Origin: Stutzerimonas stutzeri TS44
Lineage (GTDB): Bacteria > Pseudomonadota > Gammaproteobacteria > Pseudomonadales > Pseudomonadaceae
Assembly (NCBI GenBank): GCA_000263395.1
Contig: AJXE01000004.1
Coordinates: 62,001 to 126,000 of the forward strand
Direction: 5' to 3'
Length of the DNA: 64,000 bases
Shown here: piece by piece, positions 9,795-18,952 of the stretch
Layout of the letters: each line of letters opens with the position of its first letter
Numbering within the stretch: the stretch's first letter is position 1
Notes under the pieces: generated by a model
What the model was told of the DNA's origin: nothing
The model's database searches: none
Seen by the model: only the letters and a program-made list of their open reading frames with translations
Made by a program: the position numbers and the translations under genes

Positions 9795-11006
9795 ATGGGC
9801 ATTCGCGCATTCCTCGACAAGATCGAGCACCATTTCGAAAAAGGCGGGCGCTACGAGAAGTGGTACGCGCTCTACGAAGCGGCGGACACCTTCCTTTATC
9901 GCCCCGGCAGCGTCACCAAGACCACGGCGCACGTGCGTGACGGCATCGACCTCAAGCGGATGATGATCACCGTCTGGCTGTGCACCTTCCCGGCGATGTT
10001 CTTCGGCATGTGGAACGCCGGCTACCAGGCCAACCTGATCTACGCCGCCAATCCGGAGCTGCTGCAATCGCAGGCGGACTGGCAGTTCGCACTGACCGGC
10101 CTGCTGGCCGGGTTCGATCCGGGCAGTCTGTGGGACAACTTCATCCAGGGCGCGGCGTACTTCCTGCCGATCTACGCGGTGACCTTCATCGTCGGTGGCT
10201 TCTGGGAAGTGCTGTTCGCTTCCATTCGCAAGCATGAAGTGAACGAAGGCTTCTTCGTCACTTCCGTGCTGTTCGCCCTGACTCTGCCGCCGAGCATCCC
10301 GCTGTGGCAGGTGGCGCTGGGCATCAGCTTCGGCGTGGTGATCGGCAAGGAAGTGTTCGGTGGCACCGGCAAGAACTTCCTCAACCCGGCGCTGAGCGGC
10401 CGTGCGTTCCTGTTCTTCGCCTATCCGGCGCAGATTTCCGGCGATCAGGTATGGACTGCGGTCGACGGCTATGCCGGCGCTACGGCGCTGAGCCTGGGCT
10501 CTGCCGGCGGCATCGAGAACGTGATCGACAACGGCATCAGCTGGATGGATGCCTTCGTCGGCACTATCCACGGCTCGGTCGGCGAGACCAGTGCTCTGGC
10601 GATCTTCATCGGCGGCGCGGTGCTGTTGCTGACCAAGATCGCTTCCTGGCGCATCGTCTCCGGCGTGATGCTGGGCATGATCGGGCTGAGCTATCTGTTC
10701 AACCTGATCGGTTCGGACAGCAATCCGCTGTTCGCCATGCCCTGGTACTGGCACATGGTGGTCGGTGGGTTCGCCTTCGGCATGATCTTCATGGCCACCG
10801 ATCCGGTCTCGGCCTCGATGACCAATACCGGCAAATGGATCTTCGGCATGCTCATCGGCGTGATGGTGGTGCTGATTCGTGTGGTCAACCCCGCCTTCCC
10901 GGAAGGCATGATGCTGGCGATCCTGTTTGCCAACCTCTGTGCACCGCTGATCGACCACTTCGTCATCCAGGCCAACATCAAGCGGAGGCTGGCGCGCAAT
11001 GTCTAG
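9795..11006 (+). CDS. nqrB: Na+-NQR subunit B (covalent FMN)
   Basis: A 403-residue multi-spanning membrane subunit that carries covalent FMN and riboflavin and forms part of the Na+ channel. About ten hydrophobic segments are visible. The flavinylation site is Thr230 in the motif D-G-Y-A-G-A-T, fitting the ApbE consensus Dxx(s/t)gAT except that the usual Ser/Thr is Ala. The Cys-poor core and [18 protein letters not shown] stretch are typical. Its end overlaps the nqrC start by eight bases, suggesting translational coupling. Confidence 0.97.
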   Translation: MGIRAFLDKIEHHFEKGGRYEKWYALYEAADTFLYRPGSVTKTTAHVRDGIDLKRMMITVWLCTFPAMFFGMWNAGYQANLIYAANPELLQSQADWQFALTGLLAGFDPGSLWDNFIQGAAYFLPIYAVTFIVGGFWEVLFASIRKHEVNEGFFVTSVLFALTLPPSIPLWQVALGISFGVVIGKEVFGGTGKNFLNPALSGRAFLFFAYPAQISGDQVWTAVDGYAGATALSLGSAGGIENVIDNGISWMDAFVGTIHGSVGETSALAIFIGGAVLLLTKIASWRIVSGVMLGMIGLSYLFNLIGSDSNPLFAMPWYWHMVVGGFAFGMIFMATDPVSASMTNTGKWIFGMLIGVMVVLIRVVNPAFPEGMMLAILFANLCAPLIDHFVIQANIKRRLARNV

Positions 11007-11784
11007 TAAAAAAGAATCCACCGCGCGCACGCTGACGGTGGCCCTGCTGGTCTGCCTGGTCTGCTCGGTGTTCGTCGCGGGCGCCGCGGTCGCGCTGCGG
11101 CCGACGCAGCAGCAGAATGCGTTGCTGGACAAGCAGCGCAGCATCCTGGCCATCGCCGGTCTCGGCCAGGCCAGCATGACCGCCAAGGAAATCCGGGCAC
11201 TCTACGGCGAGCGCATCGTGGCCCGGTTGGTTGATCTGCAGACCGGCAAGTTCAGCGATGAGTTCGATGCACAGAGCTTCAATCCGCTGGCTGCTGCCAA
11301 GGACCCGGCGTTGTCCTCGTCCCTGCCGGGTGAGCAGGACATCGCCTCGATCAAGCGCCGCGAGCGCTACAGCATCGTCTACATGGTGGAGAAGGACGGC
11401 CAGCTGGACACCCTGATCCTGCCGGTCCGCGGCTACGGGCTGTGGTCGACGCTCTACGGCTTCATCGCGGTCAAGGGTGACCTCAACACCGTCGCCGGCC
11501 TGGGCTTCTATCAGCACGGCGAAACCCCGGGGCTGGGCGGCGAGGTCGACAATCCGAAATGGCGCGGCCAGTGGCCCGGCAAGGAACTGTTCAGCGATGA
11601 CAAGCTGGCGATCCAGGTCATCAAGGGCAACGTCGACCCGCAGAGCCCGAAAGCCGACAACCAGGTGGATGGCCTGGCCGGGGCGACCCTGACCAGCAAC
11701 GGGGTGAACAACCTGTTGCATTTCTGGCTGGGCGCGAACGGTTTCGGTCCTTTTATCGCTAACCTGCGTGCCGGGGAGGCTTGA
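10999..11784 (+). CDS. nqrC: Na+-NQR subunit C (covalent FMN)
   Basis: A 261-residue subunit with one N-terminal membrane helix (residues 12-33) and a periplasmic FMN-binding domain. The flavin attachment Thr is residue 230, in D-G-L-A-G-A-T, close to the C-terminus as usual. ApbE, encoded downstream, would attach FMN here and on NqrB. As in NqrB, the motif has Ala where many homologs have Ser. It overlaps nqrB by eight bases and is followed two bases later by nqrD. Confidence 0.97.
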   Translation: MSSKKESTARTLTVALLVCLVCSVFVAGAAVALRPTQQQNALLDKQRSILAIAGLGQASMTAKEIRALYGERIVARLVDLQTGKFSDEFDAQSFNPLAAAKDPALSSSLPGEQDIASIKRRERYSIVYMVEKDGQLDTLILPVRGYGLWSTLYGFIAVKGDLNTVAGLGFYQHGETPGLGGEVDNPKWRGQWPGKELFSDDKLAIQVIKGNVDPQSPKADNQVDGLAGATLTSNGVNNLLHFWLGANGFGPFIANLRAGEA

Positions 11785-11786
11785 GC

Positions 11787-12455
11787 ATGTCGCAACCTAC
11801 AATCAAAGAAGTCCTGATCAATCCGATCATCGCCAACAACCCGATCGGTCTGCAGATCCTCGGCATCTGTTCGGCGCTGGCGGTGACGTCGAATCTCAAG
11901 ACCGCCGTGGTCATGTCCATCGCGCTGACGCTGGTGACGGCGTTCTCCAGCATGTTCATCTCGATGATCCGCGCGCAGATTCCGGGCAGCATCCGCATGA
12001 TCGTGCAGATGGTGATCATCGCCTCGCTGGTGATCGTGGTGGACCAGATCCTCAAGGCCTATGCCTTCAGTCTGTCCAAGCAGCTGTCGGTGTTCGTCGG
12101 TCTGATCATCACCAACTGCATCGTGATGGGGCGCGCCGAGGCGTTCGCCATGCAGAATCCGCCGGCGCTGTCGTTCTTCGACGGTATCGGTAACGGCCTG
12201 GGCTACAGCGCGATGCTGCTGGTGCTCGGCGTTATCCGCGAGCTGTTCGGTGCCGGCAAGCTGATGGGGTACACCATCATCCCGGTGGTCAACGATGGTG
12301 GCTGGTATCAGCCCAATGGCCTGTTGCTGCTGCCGCCCTCGGCGTTCTTCCTGATCGGCCTGATCATCTGGGGCATCCGTAGCTGGCGCACCGAGCAGGT
12401 CGAGAAACCGACCTACCGGATGGCACCGCAAGTCTCGAACAAGGAGGCTTACTAA
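11787..12455 (+). CDS. nqrD: Na+-NQR subunit D
   Basis: A 222-residue hydrophobic subunit with about six membrane helices. NqrD and NqrE are homologous, inverted half-channel subunits that bind an intramembrane 2Fe-2S cluster through conserved Cys residues, here within [12 protein letters not shown] and GICSALAVT. The ATG at 11787 is preferred over an in-frame TTG two codons upstream because GGGGAGG lies at a suitable distance. It overlaps nqrE by one base (TAATG). Confidence 0.97.
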   Translation: MSQPTIKEVLINPIIANNPIGLQILGICSALAVTSNLKTAVVMSIALTLVTAFSSMFISMIRAQIPGSIRMIVQMVIIASLVIVVDQILKAYAFSLSKQLSVFVGLIITNCIVMGRAEAFAMQNPPALSFFDGIGNGLGYSAMLLVLGVIRELFGAGKLMGYTIIPVVNDGGWYQPNGLLLLPPSAFFLIGLIIWGIRSWRTEQVEKPTYRMAPQVSNKEAY

Positions 12456-13063
12456 TGGAGCACTACATCAGCCTGTTCGTGCGCGCCGTGTTCATCGAGA
12501 ACATGGCTCTGGCGTTCTTCCTCGGCATGTGTACGTTCATCGCGATTTCCAAGAAGGTGGAAACCGCCATCGGCCTGGGCATCGCGGTGGTCGTGGTGCA
12601 GGCCATCACCGTGCCGGCCAACAACCTGATCTACACCTACCTGCTCAAGGCCGGTGCCCTGTCCTGGGCCGGCCTGCCCGACGTAGATCTGAGCTTTCTC
12701 GGCCTGCTGAGCTACATCGGCGTGATCGCCGCGATCGTGCAGATCCTCGAGATGCTGCTCGATAAGTACGTGCCCAGCCTGTACAACGCGCTGGGTGTGT
12801 TCCTGCCGCTGATCACGGTGAACTGCGCGATCATGGCCGGCTCGCTGTTCATGGTCGAGCGCGACTACAACCTGGCGGAAAGTGCCGTTTACGGCGTGGG
12901 TTCCGGTTTATCCTGGGCGCTGGCTATCGCTCTGCTCGCGGGCATCCGCGAGAAGCTCAAGTACAGCGACGTACCGGATGGCCTGCAAGGGCTGGGGATC
13001 ACCTTCATCACCATCGGCCTGATGTCGTTGGGCTTCATGTCATTCTCTGGCGTACAGCTCTAA
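12455..13063 (+). CDS. nqrE: Na+-NQR subunit E
   Basis: The 202-residue, six-helix partner of NqrD begins [19 protein letters not shown], the typical NqrE N-terminus. Conserved Cys residues are seen in [11 protein letters not shown] and VNCAIMAGS, the positions that hold the shared iron-sulfur cluster of NqrD/E. The start overlaps the nqrD stop (TAATG), and AAGGA in the following spacer serves nqrF. Confidence 0.97.
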   Translation: MEHYISLFVRAVFIENMALAFFLGMCTFIAISKKVETAIGLGIAVVVVQAITVPANNLIYTYLLKAGALSWAGLPDVDLSFLGLLSYIGVIAAIVQILEMLLDKYVPSLYNALGVFLPLITVNCAIMAGSLFMVERDYNLAESAVYGVGSGLSWALAIALLAGIREKLKYSDVPDGLQGLGITFITIGLMSLGFMSFSGVQL

Positions 13064-13076
13064 GGACGGGATGCAG

Positions 13077-14300
13077 ATGAGTTACGAAATTTTCCTCGCC
13101 ATCGGCATGTTCACCGCCATCGTGCTCGCGCTGGTGGTGATGATTCTGGCGGCACGCGCCAAGCTGGTATCCAGCGGTGATGTCAGCATCGAGATCAACG
13201 GCGAGCGCACCATCACCGTGCCTGCGGGTGGCAAGCTGCTGCAGACGCTCGCGTCCAACAATATCTTCCTGTCGTCGGCCTGTGGTGGCGGCGGCACCTG
13301 CGCGCAATGCAAGTGCATCGTCCAGAGCGGTGGCGGCGAGATGCTGCCGACCGAGGAGTCGCACTTCACCCGTCGCGAGGCCGGTGAAGGCTGGCGCCTG
13401 TCCTGCCAGACCCCGGTCAAGGCGGACATGAAGATCGAGGTGCCGGAAGAAGTCTTCGGCGTGAAGAAGTGGGAATGCACGGTGGCCTCCAACCCCAACG
13501 TGGCCACCTTCATCAAGGAGCTGACGCTCAAACTGCCCGAAGGCGAGAACGTCGACTTCCGCGCCGGCGGCTACGTGCAGCTGGAATGTCCGCCGCATAC
13601 CGTGCGCTACAAGGATTTCGACATCCAGCCGGAGTTTCGCGCCGACTGGGACAAGTTCGATCTGTGGCGCTATGTCTCCAAGGTCGATGAAACCACCATC
13701 CGCGCCTACTCGATGGCCAACTATCCGGAAGAGCGCGGCCTGGTCAAGTTCAACATCCGCGTGGCGTCGCCACCGCCGGGGCGTGACGATATCCCGCCGG
13801 GCAAGATGTCTTCCTGGGTGTTCAGTCTCAAGCCGGGCGACAAGGTGACCGTGTACGGTCCCTTCGGCGAGTTCTTCGCCAAGGACACCGATGCCGAGAT
13901 GGTCTTCATTGGCGGTGGTGCCGGCATGGCGCCGATGCGTTCGCATATCTTCGACCAGCTCAAGCGCCTGAAATCCACCCGCAAGATGAGCTTCTGGTAC
14001 GGCGCGCGCTCGATGCGCGAGGCCTTCTACGTCGAGGAGTATGACCAGCTGCAGGCGGACAATCCGAACTTCCAGTGGCACCTGGCGCTGTCCGACCCGT
14101 TGCCCGAGGACAACTGGCAGGGGCCGACCGGCTTCATCCATAACGTCCTGTTCGAGAACTACCTCAAGAACCATCCAGCGCCGGAGGACTGCGAGTTCTA
14201 CATGTGCGGCCCGCCGATGATGAATGCCTCGGTGATCAAGATGCTCACGGAACTGGGAGTCGAACCGGAGAATATCCTGCTCGATGACTTCGGCGGTTAG
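13077..14300 (+). CDS. nqrF: Na+-NQR subunit F, NADH-oxidising
   Basis: The electron-entry subunit is 407 residues from the ATG at 13077; an in-frame ATG two codons upstream (13071) is possible but sits only four bases from AAGGA. One N-terminal helix is followed by a ferredoxin domain with Cys69, Cys75, Cys78 and Cys110 binding 2Fe-2S. A ferredoxin-NADP reductase-type module follows, with RAYSMANYP for [15 protein letters not shown] for NADH and the C-terminal MCGPPMM. It takes hydride from NADH and passes electrons to the NqrD/E cluster, then the flavins. apbE begins three bases later. Confidence 0.98.
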   Translation: MSYEIFLAIGMFTAIVLALVVMILAARAKLVSSGDVSIEINGERTITVPAGGKLLQTLASNNIFLSSACGGGGTCAQCKCIVQSGGGEMLPTEESHFTRREAGEGWRLSCQTPVKADMKIEVPEEVFGVKKWECTVASNPNVATFIKELTLKLPEGENVDFRAGGYVQLECPPHTVRYKDFDIQPEFRADWDKFDLWRYVSKVDETTIRAYSMANYPEERGLVKFNIRVASPPPGRDDIPPGKMSSWVFSLKPGDKVTVYGPFGEFFAKDTDAEMVFIGGGAGMAPMRSHIFDQLKRLKSTRKMSFWYGARSMREAFYVEEYDQLQADNPNFQWHLALSDPLPEDNWQGPTGFIHNVLFENYLKNHPAPEDCEFYMCGPPMMNASVIKMLTELGVEPENILLDDFGG

Positions 14301-14303
14301 CGC

Positions 14304-15329
14304 ATGATCCGAGCGATACTGCAGCCCGTCATCGTTGTCGCTTTGGCGGCGACGATGACGGGCTGCCTGTTTCAGGACGAGATCGACTCCTTCGACGGCC
14401 CGACCATGGGCAGTACCTTTTCGATCAAGTACGTGCGCAGCAGTGGTGTGGCGGACAAGCAGACACTGCAGCAGGAAACCTCGAACATCCTGGCGGAACT
14501 CGATCGGCAACTCTCCACCTACCGCGCCGATTCCGACATCGAGCGTTTCAATGCGCTGCCGGCCGGGAGCTGCGCAGTGATGCCGCCTGCCGTGCGGTTG
14601 CTGGTCGAGACTGGCGAGCAATTGTCGCTGCAAACGGATGACGCCTTCGATCTCACCCTCGAGCCGCTGTTGAATCTGTGGGGATTCGGTCCGCAGGGGC
14701 GTGTCGAGCAGACCCCTGGTGAGGCGCAGATCGCAGAAGTGATGCAGCGGGTTGGCCACGAACACCTGCGTATCGAGGGTGAGCAGCTATGCAAGAGCGC
14801 CGCTGTGGAGGTGGACTTCAACAGCATCGCTGCCGGCTATGCGGTCGATCGGGTGGCGCAGCGTCTGCAGGAACTGGGCGTGAGCAGCTACCTGGTGGAG
14901 ATCACCGGCGAACTCAAGGCGCAGGGGCGCAAGCCCGATGGTTCACCCTGGCGGATCGCCATCGAGGCGCCGCGCGACGACCAGCGCGTTGCCCAGCAGG
15001 TCATTGAGCTCGACGGCCTGGCGGTTTCCACCTCGGGCGACTATCGCAACTACTTCGAGCGCGACGGCAGGCGCTATTCGCATACGCTCGATCCGCACAC
15101 GGGGCGGCCGGTTGAGCATAAGCTGGCATCGGTGACGGTGCTCGACGGTTCGGCCTTGCAGGCCGATGGCCTGTCGACCGCATTGATGGTGCTGGGACCC
15201 GAGCGAGGTTTCGAGTTCGCCAGCCAGCATCGAATCGCCGCGTTCTTCGTGATCCGCGAAGGACATGGGTTCGTAACCAAAAGCACCGAGGGCTTCGAGC
15301 AAGCCATCGGTGCGGGAGCAAAGCAATGA
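14304..15329 (+). CDS. apbE: FAD:protein FMN transferase ApbE (lipoprotein)
   Basis: The 341-residue product has a lipoprotein signal (lipobox TGC near residues 19-21), so it acts on the periplasmic side. ApbE transfers FMN from FAD onto Thr in NqrB and NqrC, and its placement in the nqr operon supports that role. Family motifs are present: the GPTMGSTFSIKY opening, D-F-N-S-I-A-A-G-Y-A-V-D in the flavin-binding centre, and HTLDPHTGRPV with the Mg-binding region, then DGLSTALMVLG. It overlaps nqrM by four bases. Confidence 0.96.
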   Translation: MIRAILQPVIVVALAATMTGCLFQDEIDSFDGPTMGSTFSIKYVRSSGVADKQTLQQETSNILAELDRQLSTYRADSDIERFNALPAGSCAVMPPAVRLLVETGEQLSLQTDDAFDLTLEPLLNLWGFGPQGRVEQTPGEAQIAEVMQRVGHEHLRIEGEQLCKSAAVEVDFNSIAAGYAVDRVAQRLQELGVSSYLVEITGELKAQGRKPDGSPWRIAIEAPRDDQRVAQQVIELDGLAVSTSGDYRNYFERDGRRYSHTLDPHTGRPVEHKLASVTVLDGSALQADGLSTALMVLGPERGFEFASQHRIAAFFVIREGHGFVTKSTEGFEQAIGAGAKQ

Positions 15330-15559
15330 CCTGGCTACTGGTATTTCTGTTCATGCTGCTCGTGGTATTCGGCATGGCAATCGGCGTGATTATGGGCCGC
15401 AAGCCGATTGCCGGTTCCTGCGGCGGCATCGCCAATCTGGGCATCGAGAAGGAGTGCTCGATCTGCGGCGGCAGTCGCGAGAAATGTGAAGAAGTGAACG
15501 AGGCGAGCAAGGGCGGCGACGACAAGTCGGCGCTTGCCTACGACGCAGCCAAGCGCTGA
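15326..15559 (+). CDS. nqrM: Na+-NQR maturation protein NqrM
   Basis: A 77-residue protein with one N-terminal membrane helix (residues 2-24) and four cysteines (SCGG, then KECSICGGSREKC). This is the DUF539/NqrM pattern. In Vibrio, NqrM is needed for assembly of Na+-NQR, proposed to deliver iron to the NqrD/E cluster. It begins with the ATGA overlap of apbE and closes the operon. An 18-base perfect palindrome (15567-15584) lies just after the stop. Confidence 0.93.
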   Translation: MTWLLVFLFMLLVVFGMAIGVIMGRKPIAGSCGGIANLGIEKECSICGGSREKCEEVNEASKGGDDKSALAYDAAKR

Positions 15560-15566
15560 TTGCGAT

Positions 15567-15584
15567 TGCGGGCAGCTGCCCGCA
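15567..15584. terminator. GC-rich palindrome after nqrM, possible weak terminator
   Basis: A perfect 18-base palindrome (TGCGGGCAG and its complement) starts eight bases after the nqrM stop. No T-run follows, so read-through toward sthA is possible. A second, bulged stem (CCCAC...GTGGG) lies near 15600-15622. Confidence 0.35.
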
Positions 15585-15692
15585 CGGCTGTGCTGGCTAC
15601 CCACTGCGCGTGCACGCGTGGGATTGCCTATGCCTGGCGTTCAGCGAATTTGTTGATAGCGGCGCTGGTGCGTCGCGTTCTCAGGAGTGTAT

Positions 15693-17087
15693 ATGGCTGT
15701 CTATAACTACGATGTGGTGGTGTTGGGTTCCGGTCCGGCTGGGGAAGGCGCGGCGATGAATGCCGTGAAGGCGGGGCGCAAGGTCGCCGTGGTGGACAAT
15801 CGCCCGCTGGTGGGCGGTAACTGCACGCACCTGGGTACCATCCCGTCCAAGGCACTGCGCCACTCCGTTCGTCAGATCATGCAGTACAACACCAACCCGC
15901 TGTTCCGCCAGATCGGCGAGCCGCGCTGGTTCTCCTTTCCCGATGTGCTGAAGAGCGCCGAGAAGGTGATCAGCAAGCAGGTCACCTCACGCACCGGCTA
16001 CTACGCACGCAACCGCATCGATACCTTCTTCGGCACCGCGAGCTTCGCCGACGAGCAGAGCGTCGAGGTGGTGTGCCTCAATGGCATGGTGGAAAAACTA
16101 GTCGCCAGCCAGATCGTCATTGCCACCGGTTCGCGTCCGTATCGCCCGGCGGACATCGACTTCAACCACCCGCGCGTCTACGACAGCGACACCATCCTGA
16201 ACCTCAGTCACACGCCGCGGCGGATGGTCATCTACGGAGCCGGGGTGATCGGCTGCGAATATGCCTCGATCTTCAGCGGCCTTGGCGTGCTGGTCGACCT
16301 GATCGACAACCGCGACCAGCTGCTCAGCTTCCTCGACGACGAAATCTCCGATGCGCTGAGCTATCACCTGCGCAACAACAACGTGCTGGTGCGCCACAAC
16401 GAGGAATACGAGCGGGTCGAAGGGCTCGACAACGGCGTGATCCTGCATCTCAAGTCCGGCAAGAAGATCAAGGCCGATGCGTTCCTCTGGTGCAACGGCC
16501 GAACCGGCAACACCGACAAGCTGGGGCTGGAGAATATCGGCCTGAAGGCCAATAGCCGTGGACAGGTGCAGGTGGACGAGTTCTATCGCACCGCGGTCGG
16601 CAACATCTACGCCGCCGGCGATGTGATCGGCTGGCCCTCGCTGGCCAGTGCGGCCTATGACCAGGGGCGTTCGGCGGCCGGCAGCATCGTCGACAACGAT
16701 ACCTGGCGCTTCGTCGACGACGTGCCGACCGGTATCTACACGATTCCGGAGATCAGCTCGATCGGCAAGAACGAGCGTGAGCTGACCCAGGCCAAGATTC
16801 CCTACGAGGTCGGCAAGGCCTTCTTCAAGGGCATGGCGCGCGCGCAGATCTCCTACGAGCCGGTCGGCATGCTGAAGATCCTCTTCCACCGCGAAACCCT
16901 GGAAGTGCTGGGCGTGCACTGCTTCGGCTACCAGGCTTCGGAGATCGTGCATATCGGCCAGGCGATCATGAACCAGAAGGGCGAGGCGAATACCATCAAG
17001 TATTTCGTCAACACCACCTTCAACTACCCGACGATGGCCGAGGCCTATCGCGTCGCCGCGTTCGACGGGCTCAACCGGCTTTTTTGA
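15693..17087 (+). CDS. sthA: Soluble pyridine nucleotide transhydrogenase
   Basis: A 464-residue FAD enzyme that reversibly transfers hydride between NADPH and NAD+, rebalancing the pools without energy coupling. Motifs: N-terminal [11 protein letters not shown] for FAD, a second Rossmann [11 protein letters not shown] for the nucleotide, and [16 protein letters not shown]. The disulfide of related reductases is absent: the motif reads [14 protein letters not shown], with Thr in place of the second Cys, as in all SthA. The ATG at 15693 is chosen over an in-frame GTG two codons upstream because AGGAG lies five bases before it. It sits just after the NADH-oxidising nqr operon. Confidence 0.97.
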   Translation: MAVYNYDVVVLGSGPAGEGAAMNAVKAGRKVAVVDNRPLVGGNCTHLGTIPSKALRHSVRQIMQYNTNPLFRQIGEPRWFSFPDVLKSAEKVISKQVTSRTGYYARNRIDTFFGTASFADEQSVEVVCLNGMVEKLVASQIVIATGSRPYRPADIDFNHPRVYDSDTILNLSHTPRRMVIYGAGVIGCEYASIFSGLGVLVDLIDNRDQLLSFLDDEISDALSYHLRNNNVLVRHNEEYERVEGLDNGVILHLKSGKKIKADAFLWCNGRTGNTDKLGLENIGLKANSRGQVQVDEFYRTAVGNIYAAGDVIGWPSLASAAYDQGRSAAGSIVDNDTWRFVDDVPTGIYTIPEISSIGKNERELTQAKIPYEVGKAFFKGMARAQISYEPVGMLKILFHRETLEVLGVHCFGYQASEIVHIGQAIMNQKGEANTIKYFVNTTFNYPTMAEAYRVAAFDGLNRLF

Positions 17088-17091
17088 GCGG

Positions 17092-17160
17092 CTCCGACCG
17101 GTGGCCTGAGCCGGTCGGAGATGACTCCCGGAACTGGTGCTGGCCAAACCGGGAGAGCTT
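17092..17160 (+). terminator. Tandem hairpin terminators after sthA
   Basis: Two hairpins follow the sthA stop. The first has a perfect 10-base stem (17092-17101 with 17111-17120). The second has a 7-base stem (CTCCCGG, 17125-17131; CCGGGAG, 17149-17155) followed by AGCTTTT. Confidence 0.6.
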
Positions 17161-17170
17161 TTGATCAGGT

Positions 17171-17250
17171 AGAAGCGGTTGGAAGCCTGAAGCTGGAAGT
17201 AAAAAGCGGAAGCTTGACCGCGGCGTGTAAGGCGCCGCGCTTCCAGCTTT
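17171..17250. repeat. GAAGC-rich intergenic repeat with nested palindromes
   Basis: Between the convergent sthA and phosphodiesterase genes, the word GAAGC or a close variant recurs several times in 50 bases. It is closed by an inverted repeat (17190-17199 with 17240-17249) and an inner 7-base GC stem (17219-17225 with 17233-17239). It resembles a degenerate, REP-like intergenic element; other copies cannot be checked in this window. Confidence 0.4.
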
Positions 17251-17255
17251 AGTCT

Positions 17256-17978
17256 TTATCCCTTGCCGAGCGTTTCGACAGCCAGACCCGGGAAATCGGT
17301 GATCAGGCTGTCGACCCCGAAATCGGCAAGCCGGCGCATCAACGCCGGTTCGTTGACCGTCCAGACCGACACGTGCAGCCCTTGCTGCTGGGCCTTCGCC
17401 AAGCGCTCCGGCGTGCACAGCGTCCACTTCAGCGCGAGCAGTCCGCAGCCATGATGACGGGCGACCTTGAGTGGATCGAGCCAGGCGTATTCGGCAACCA
17501 GTCCGCGGGAAATCTCCGGAGTCAGGCGCTTGAGCGCATGCAGCACCTCGCGCGAACCTGAGGTGACGGTGATGCGTTCGAGCAGCCCATGGCGCTCGGC
17601 CAGTGCGCGGATCGCCAGTACCGTGCGCGCCGCACGTTCGCGCGAAGCGCTCTTGACCTCCAGTTGCCAGTGCTCGAAGTCGCACTTCTCGAACAGTTCG
17701 CTTAAGCGCGGGATCGGGCAGGGTTGTTTCCAGCCCGGTCCACCCAGGCGCGCGTCGTAACCGGCCAGTTCCTCGGCGCTGTGCTGGAGGACTTTGCCGC
17801 GCCGACCGGTGGTGCGCTTGAGGGTAGGGTCATGGATGACCATCAGTTGGCCATCGCCGGACAGATGCAGGTCCAGCTCGCAGCGGCGGACGCCATGCTC
17901 CAGGCAGCGCTGAAAGCTGGCCAGGGTGTTTTCCGGCGCCTCGCCTTTGGCGCCGCGGTGGCCGTAGATCAGGGTCAC
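17256..17978 (-). CDS. Glycerophosphodiester phosphodiesterase
   Basis: A 240-residue GDPD-family enzyme, cytoplasmic (UgpQ-like) since no signal peptide is seen. It hydrolyses glycerophosphodiesters to glycerol-3-phosphate and an alcohol. The active-site set is visible: His-Arg in YGHRGAKGEAPENT, Glu and Asp in CELDLHLSGDG, and His in VIHDPTLKRTT. The length is typical of the short cytoplasmic class. Its start overlaps the stop of the upstream small exported protein gene by four bases, so the two are translationally coupled. It is convergent with sthA. Confidence 0.95.
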   Translation of the reverse strand: MTLIYGHRGAKGEAPENTLASFQRCLEHGVRRCELDLHLSGDGQLMVIHDPTLKRTTGRRGKVLQHSAEELAGYDARLGGPGWKQPCPIPRLSELFEKCDFEHWQLEVKSASRERAARTVLAIRALAERHGLLERITVTSGSREVLHALKRLTPEISRGLVAEYAWLDPLKVARHHGCGLLALKWTLCTPERLAKAQQQGLHVSVWTVNEPALMRRLADFGVDSLITDFPGLAVETLGKG

Positions 17979-18277
17979 GGTAGGGACTGTTCCTGTGCAG
18001 GGTGAGTGGGCTGATGATGCAGCACGCTGTTGATGACCCGGTCGTTTTCGAAATACACCGAGAACTCGCGGTAATCCCAGCGAAGAATCGGTGGCCTGCC
18101 GACTGCGGGATGCTCCTCGTCGGCGAGGCCGAAGCGTTCGAGCACCTGATGCTTGTGCTCGCCCCGCGCGGGCACGCCGATGTTCGCGGGGCCTTGCTGG
18201 CCCAGCGGTATGCGGAGTTCCTCGGCCACGGCGGGAGCGTCGGCGAGCAGGAGCAGCAGGTACGACAGACGCAGCAT
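17975..18277 (-). CDS. Small exported protein, possible BamE/SmpA-like fold
   Basis: The 100-residue product starts at the ATG for MLRLSYLLLLL, since that gives a clean signal peptide ending near residue 18; longer in-frame starts would bury it. The mature part has VLERFGLADEEHPAVG, then PPILRWDYREFSVYFEND and VINSVLHH. The order 'G-x-P, W-x-Y, V-x-F, V' resembles the small SmpA/OmlA (BamE) fold, but this is by eye. Its function is unknown. It is coupled to the phosphodiesterase gene by an ATGA overlap and lies four bases after the PilZ gene. Confidence 0.75.
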   Translation of the reverse strand: MLRLSYLLLLLADAPAVAEELRIPLGQQGPANIGVPARGEHKHQVLERFGLADEEHPAVGRPPILRWDYREFSVYFENDRVINSVLHHQPTHPAQEQSLP

Positions 18278-18281
18278 GAAG

Positions 18282-18854
18282 TCAGCTTCCTTGTAGAGGA
18301 TCACGGGCCAGACGCCGTTGCAGCGCCTGTTTCTGCAGGATATGCCTGGCCAGCAATTGCCGCTGTGCATCCGTCAGCGCTTCGAACTCGGTACCCAGCT
18401 GAAAGCCGCCGTCGGCGTCAGCCGCGCAGTGAGTCACACGGGCCGGTAATCTCAGCCCCAGCCCTTGTGGCAGCAGGACCAGCTTGAGGGTAAGCAGGGT
18501 GCCGGCCGCGAAGGCGGTGCCATGGCGGAAGCTGACGCCGCCTTCGGAGAGCACCACCGTGCGCGCCGGGCCAATGTCCTTGAGCAGGTCCTGGGCCAGC
18601 GCCTGGCCGATCAGTTCGATGCGCTTGTTCTGTACCTTCAGGTAGCTGGCCAGCGTGCGGTTGCCTTCGGCGATCTGGCGCAGCAGGTGCTGGGCTTCGA
18701 AGTCCAGCTGATGCAGCTCGCCGAGCAGGTCGAACAGTTGCTGGCGCGCGTCGTCCGAAGCGGCCGGCTGCTGGGTATCGGGGATGATTTCCAGTGCGAT
18801 CCGATCCTCGATACGGTAGTATTCCCGGCGTTCTTCAGTGTCTTGTGTCGGCAT
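18282..18854 (-). CDS. PilZ-domain protein
   Basis: A 190-residue soluble protein. The N-terminus has R-E-Y-Y-R (residues 10-14), matching the PilZ RxxxR signature, and a later LSEGGVSF matches the second signature (D/N)xSxxG but lacks the leading acidic residue. PilZ domains bind cyclic di-GMP; here the altered second motif leaves binding uncertain. Between the two motifs is a helical stretch of about 70 residues, as in P. aeruginosa PA2989, which occupies the same place. It is divergent from lolC and is first in the PilZ, small exported protein, phosphodiesterase run. Confidence 0.85.
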   Translation of the reverse strand: MPTQDTEERREYYRIEDRIALEIIPDTQQPAASDDARQQLFDLLGELHQLDFEAQHLLRQIAEGNRTLASYLKVQNKRIELIGQALAQDLLKDIGPARTVVLSEGGVSFRHGTAFAAGTLLTLKLVLLPQGLGLRLPARVTHCAADADGGFQLGTEFEALTDAQRQLLARHILQKQALQRRLARDPLQGS

Positions 18855-18952
18855 GGCGATACCCAGGCAGCGTGATGGCCAGAGTGTATCAGGCCTTGGG
18901 ACAATCCCTGTCGCATGCTCGTTTCTTCCCCCGCCAGCGAACCCGTCGATCT

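Noticed and set aside
18422-18522. PilZ motif change as evidence of a pseudogene
   Set aside because: The frame is complete and otherwise normal; only the leading acidic residue of the second motif differs, which occurs in active families.
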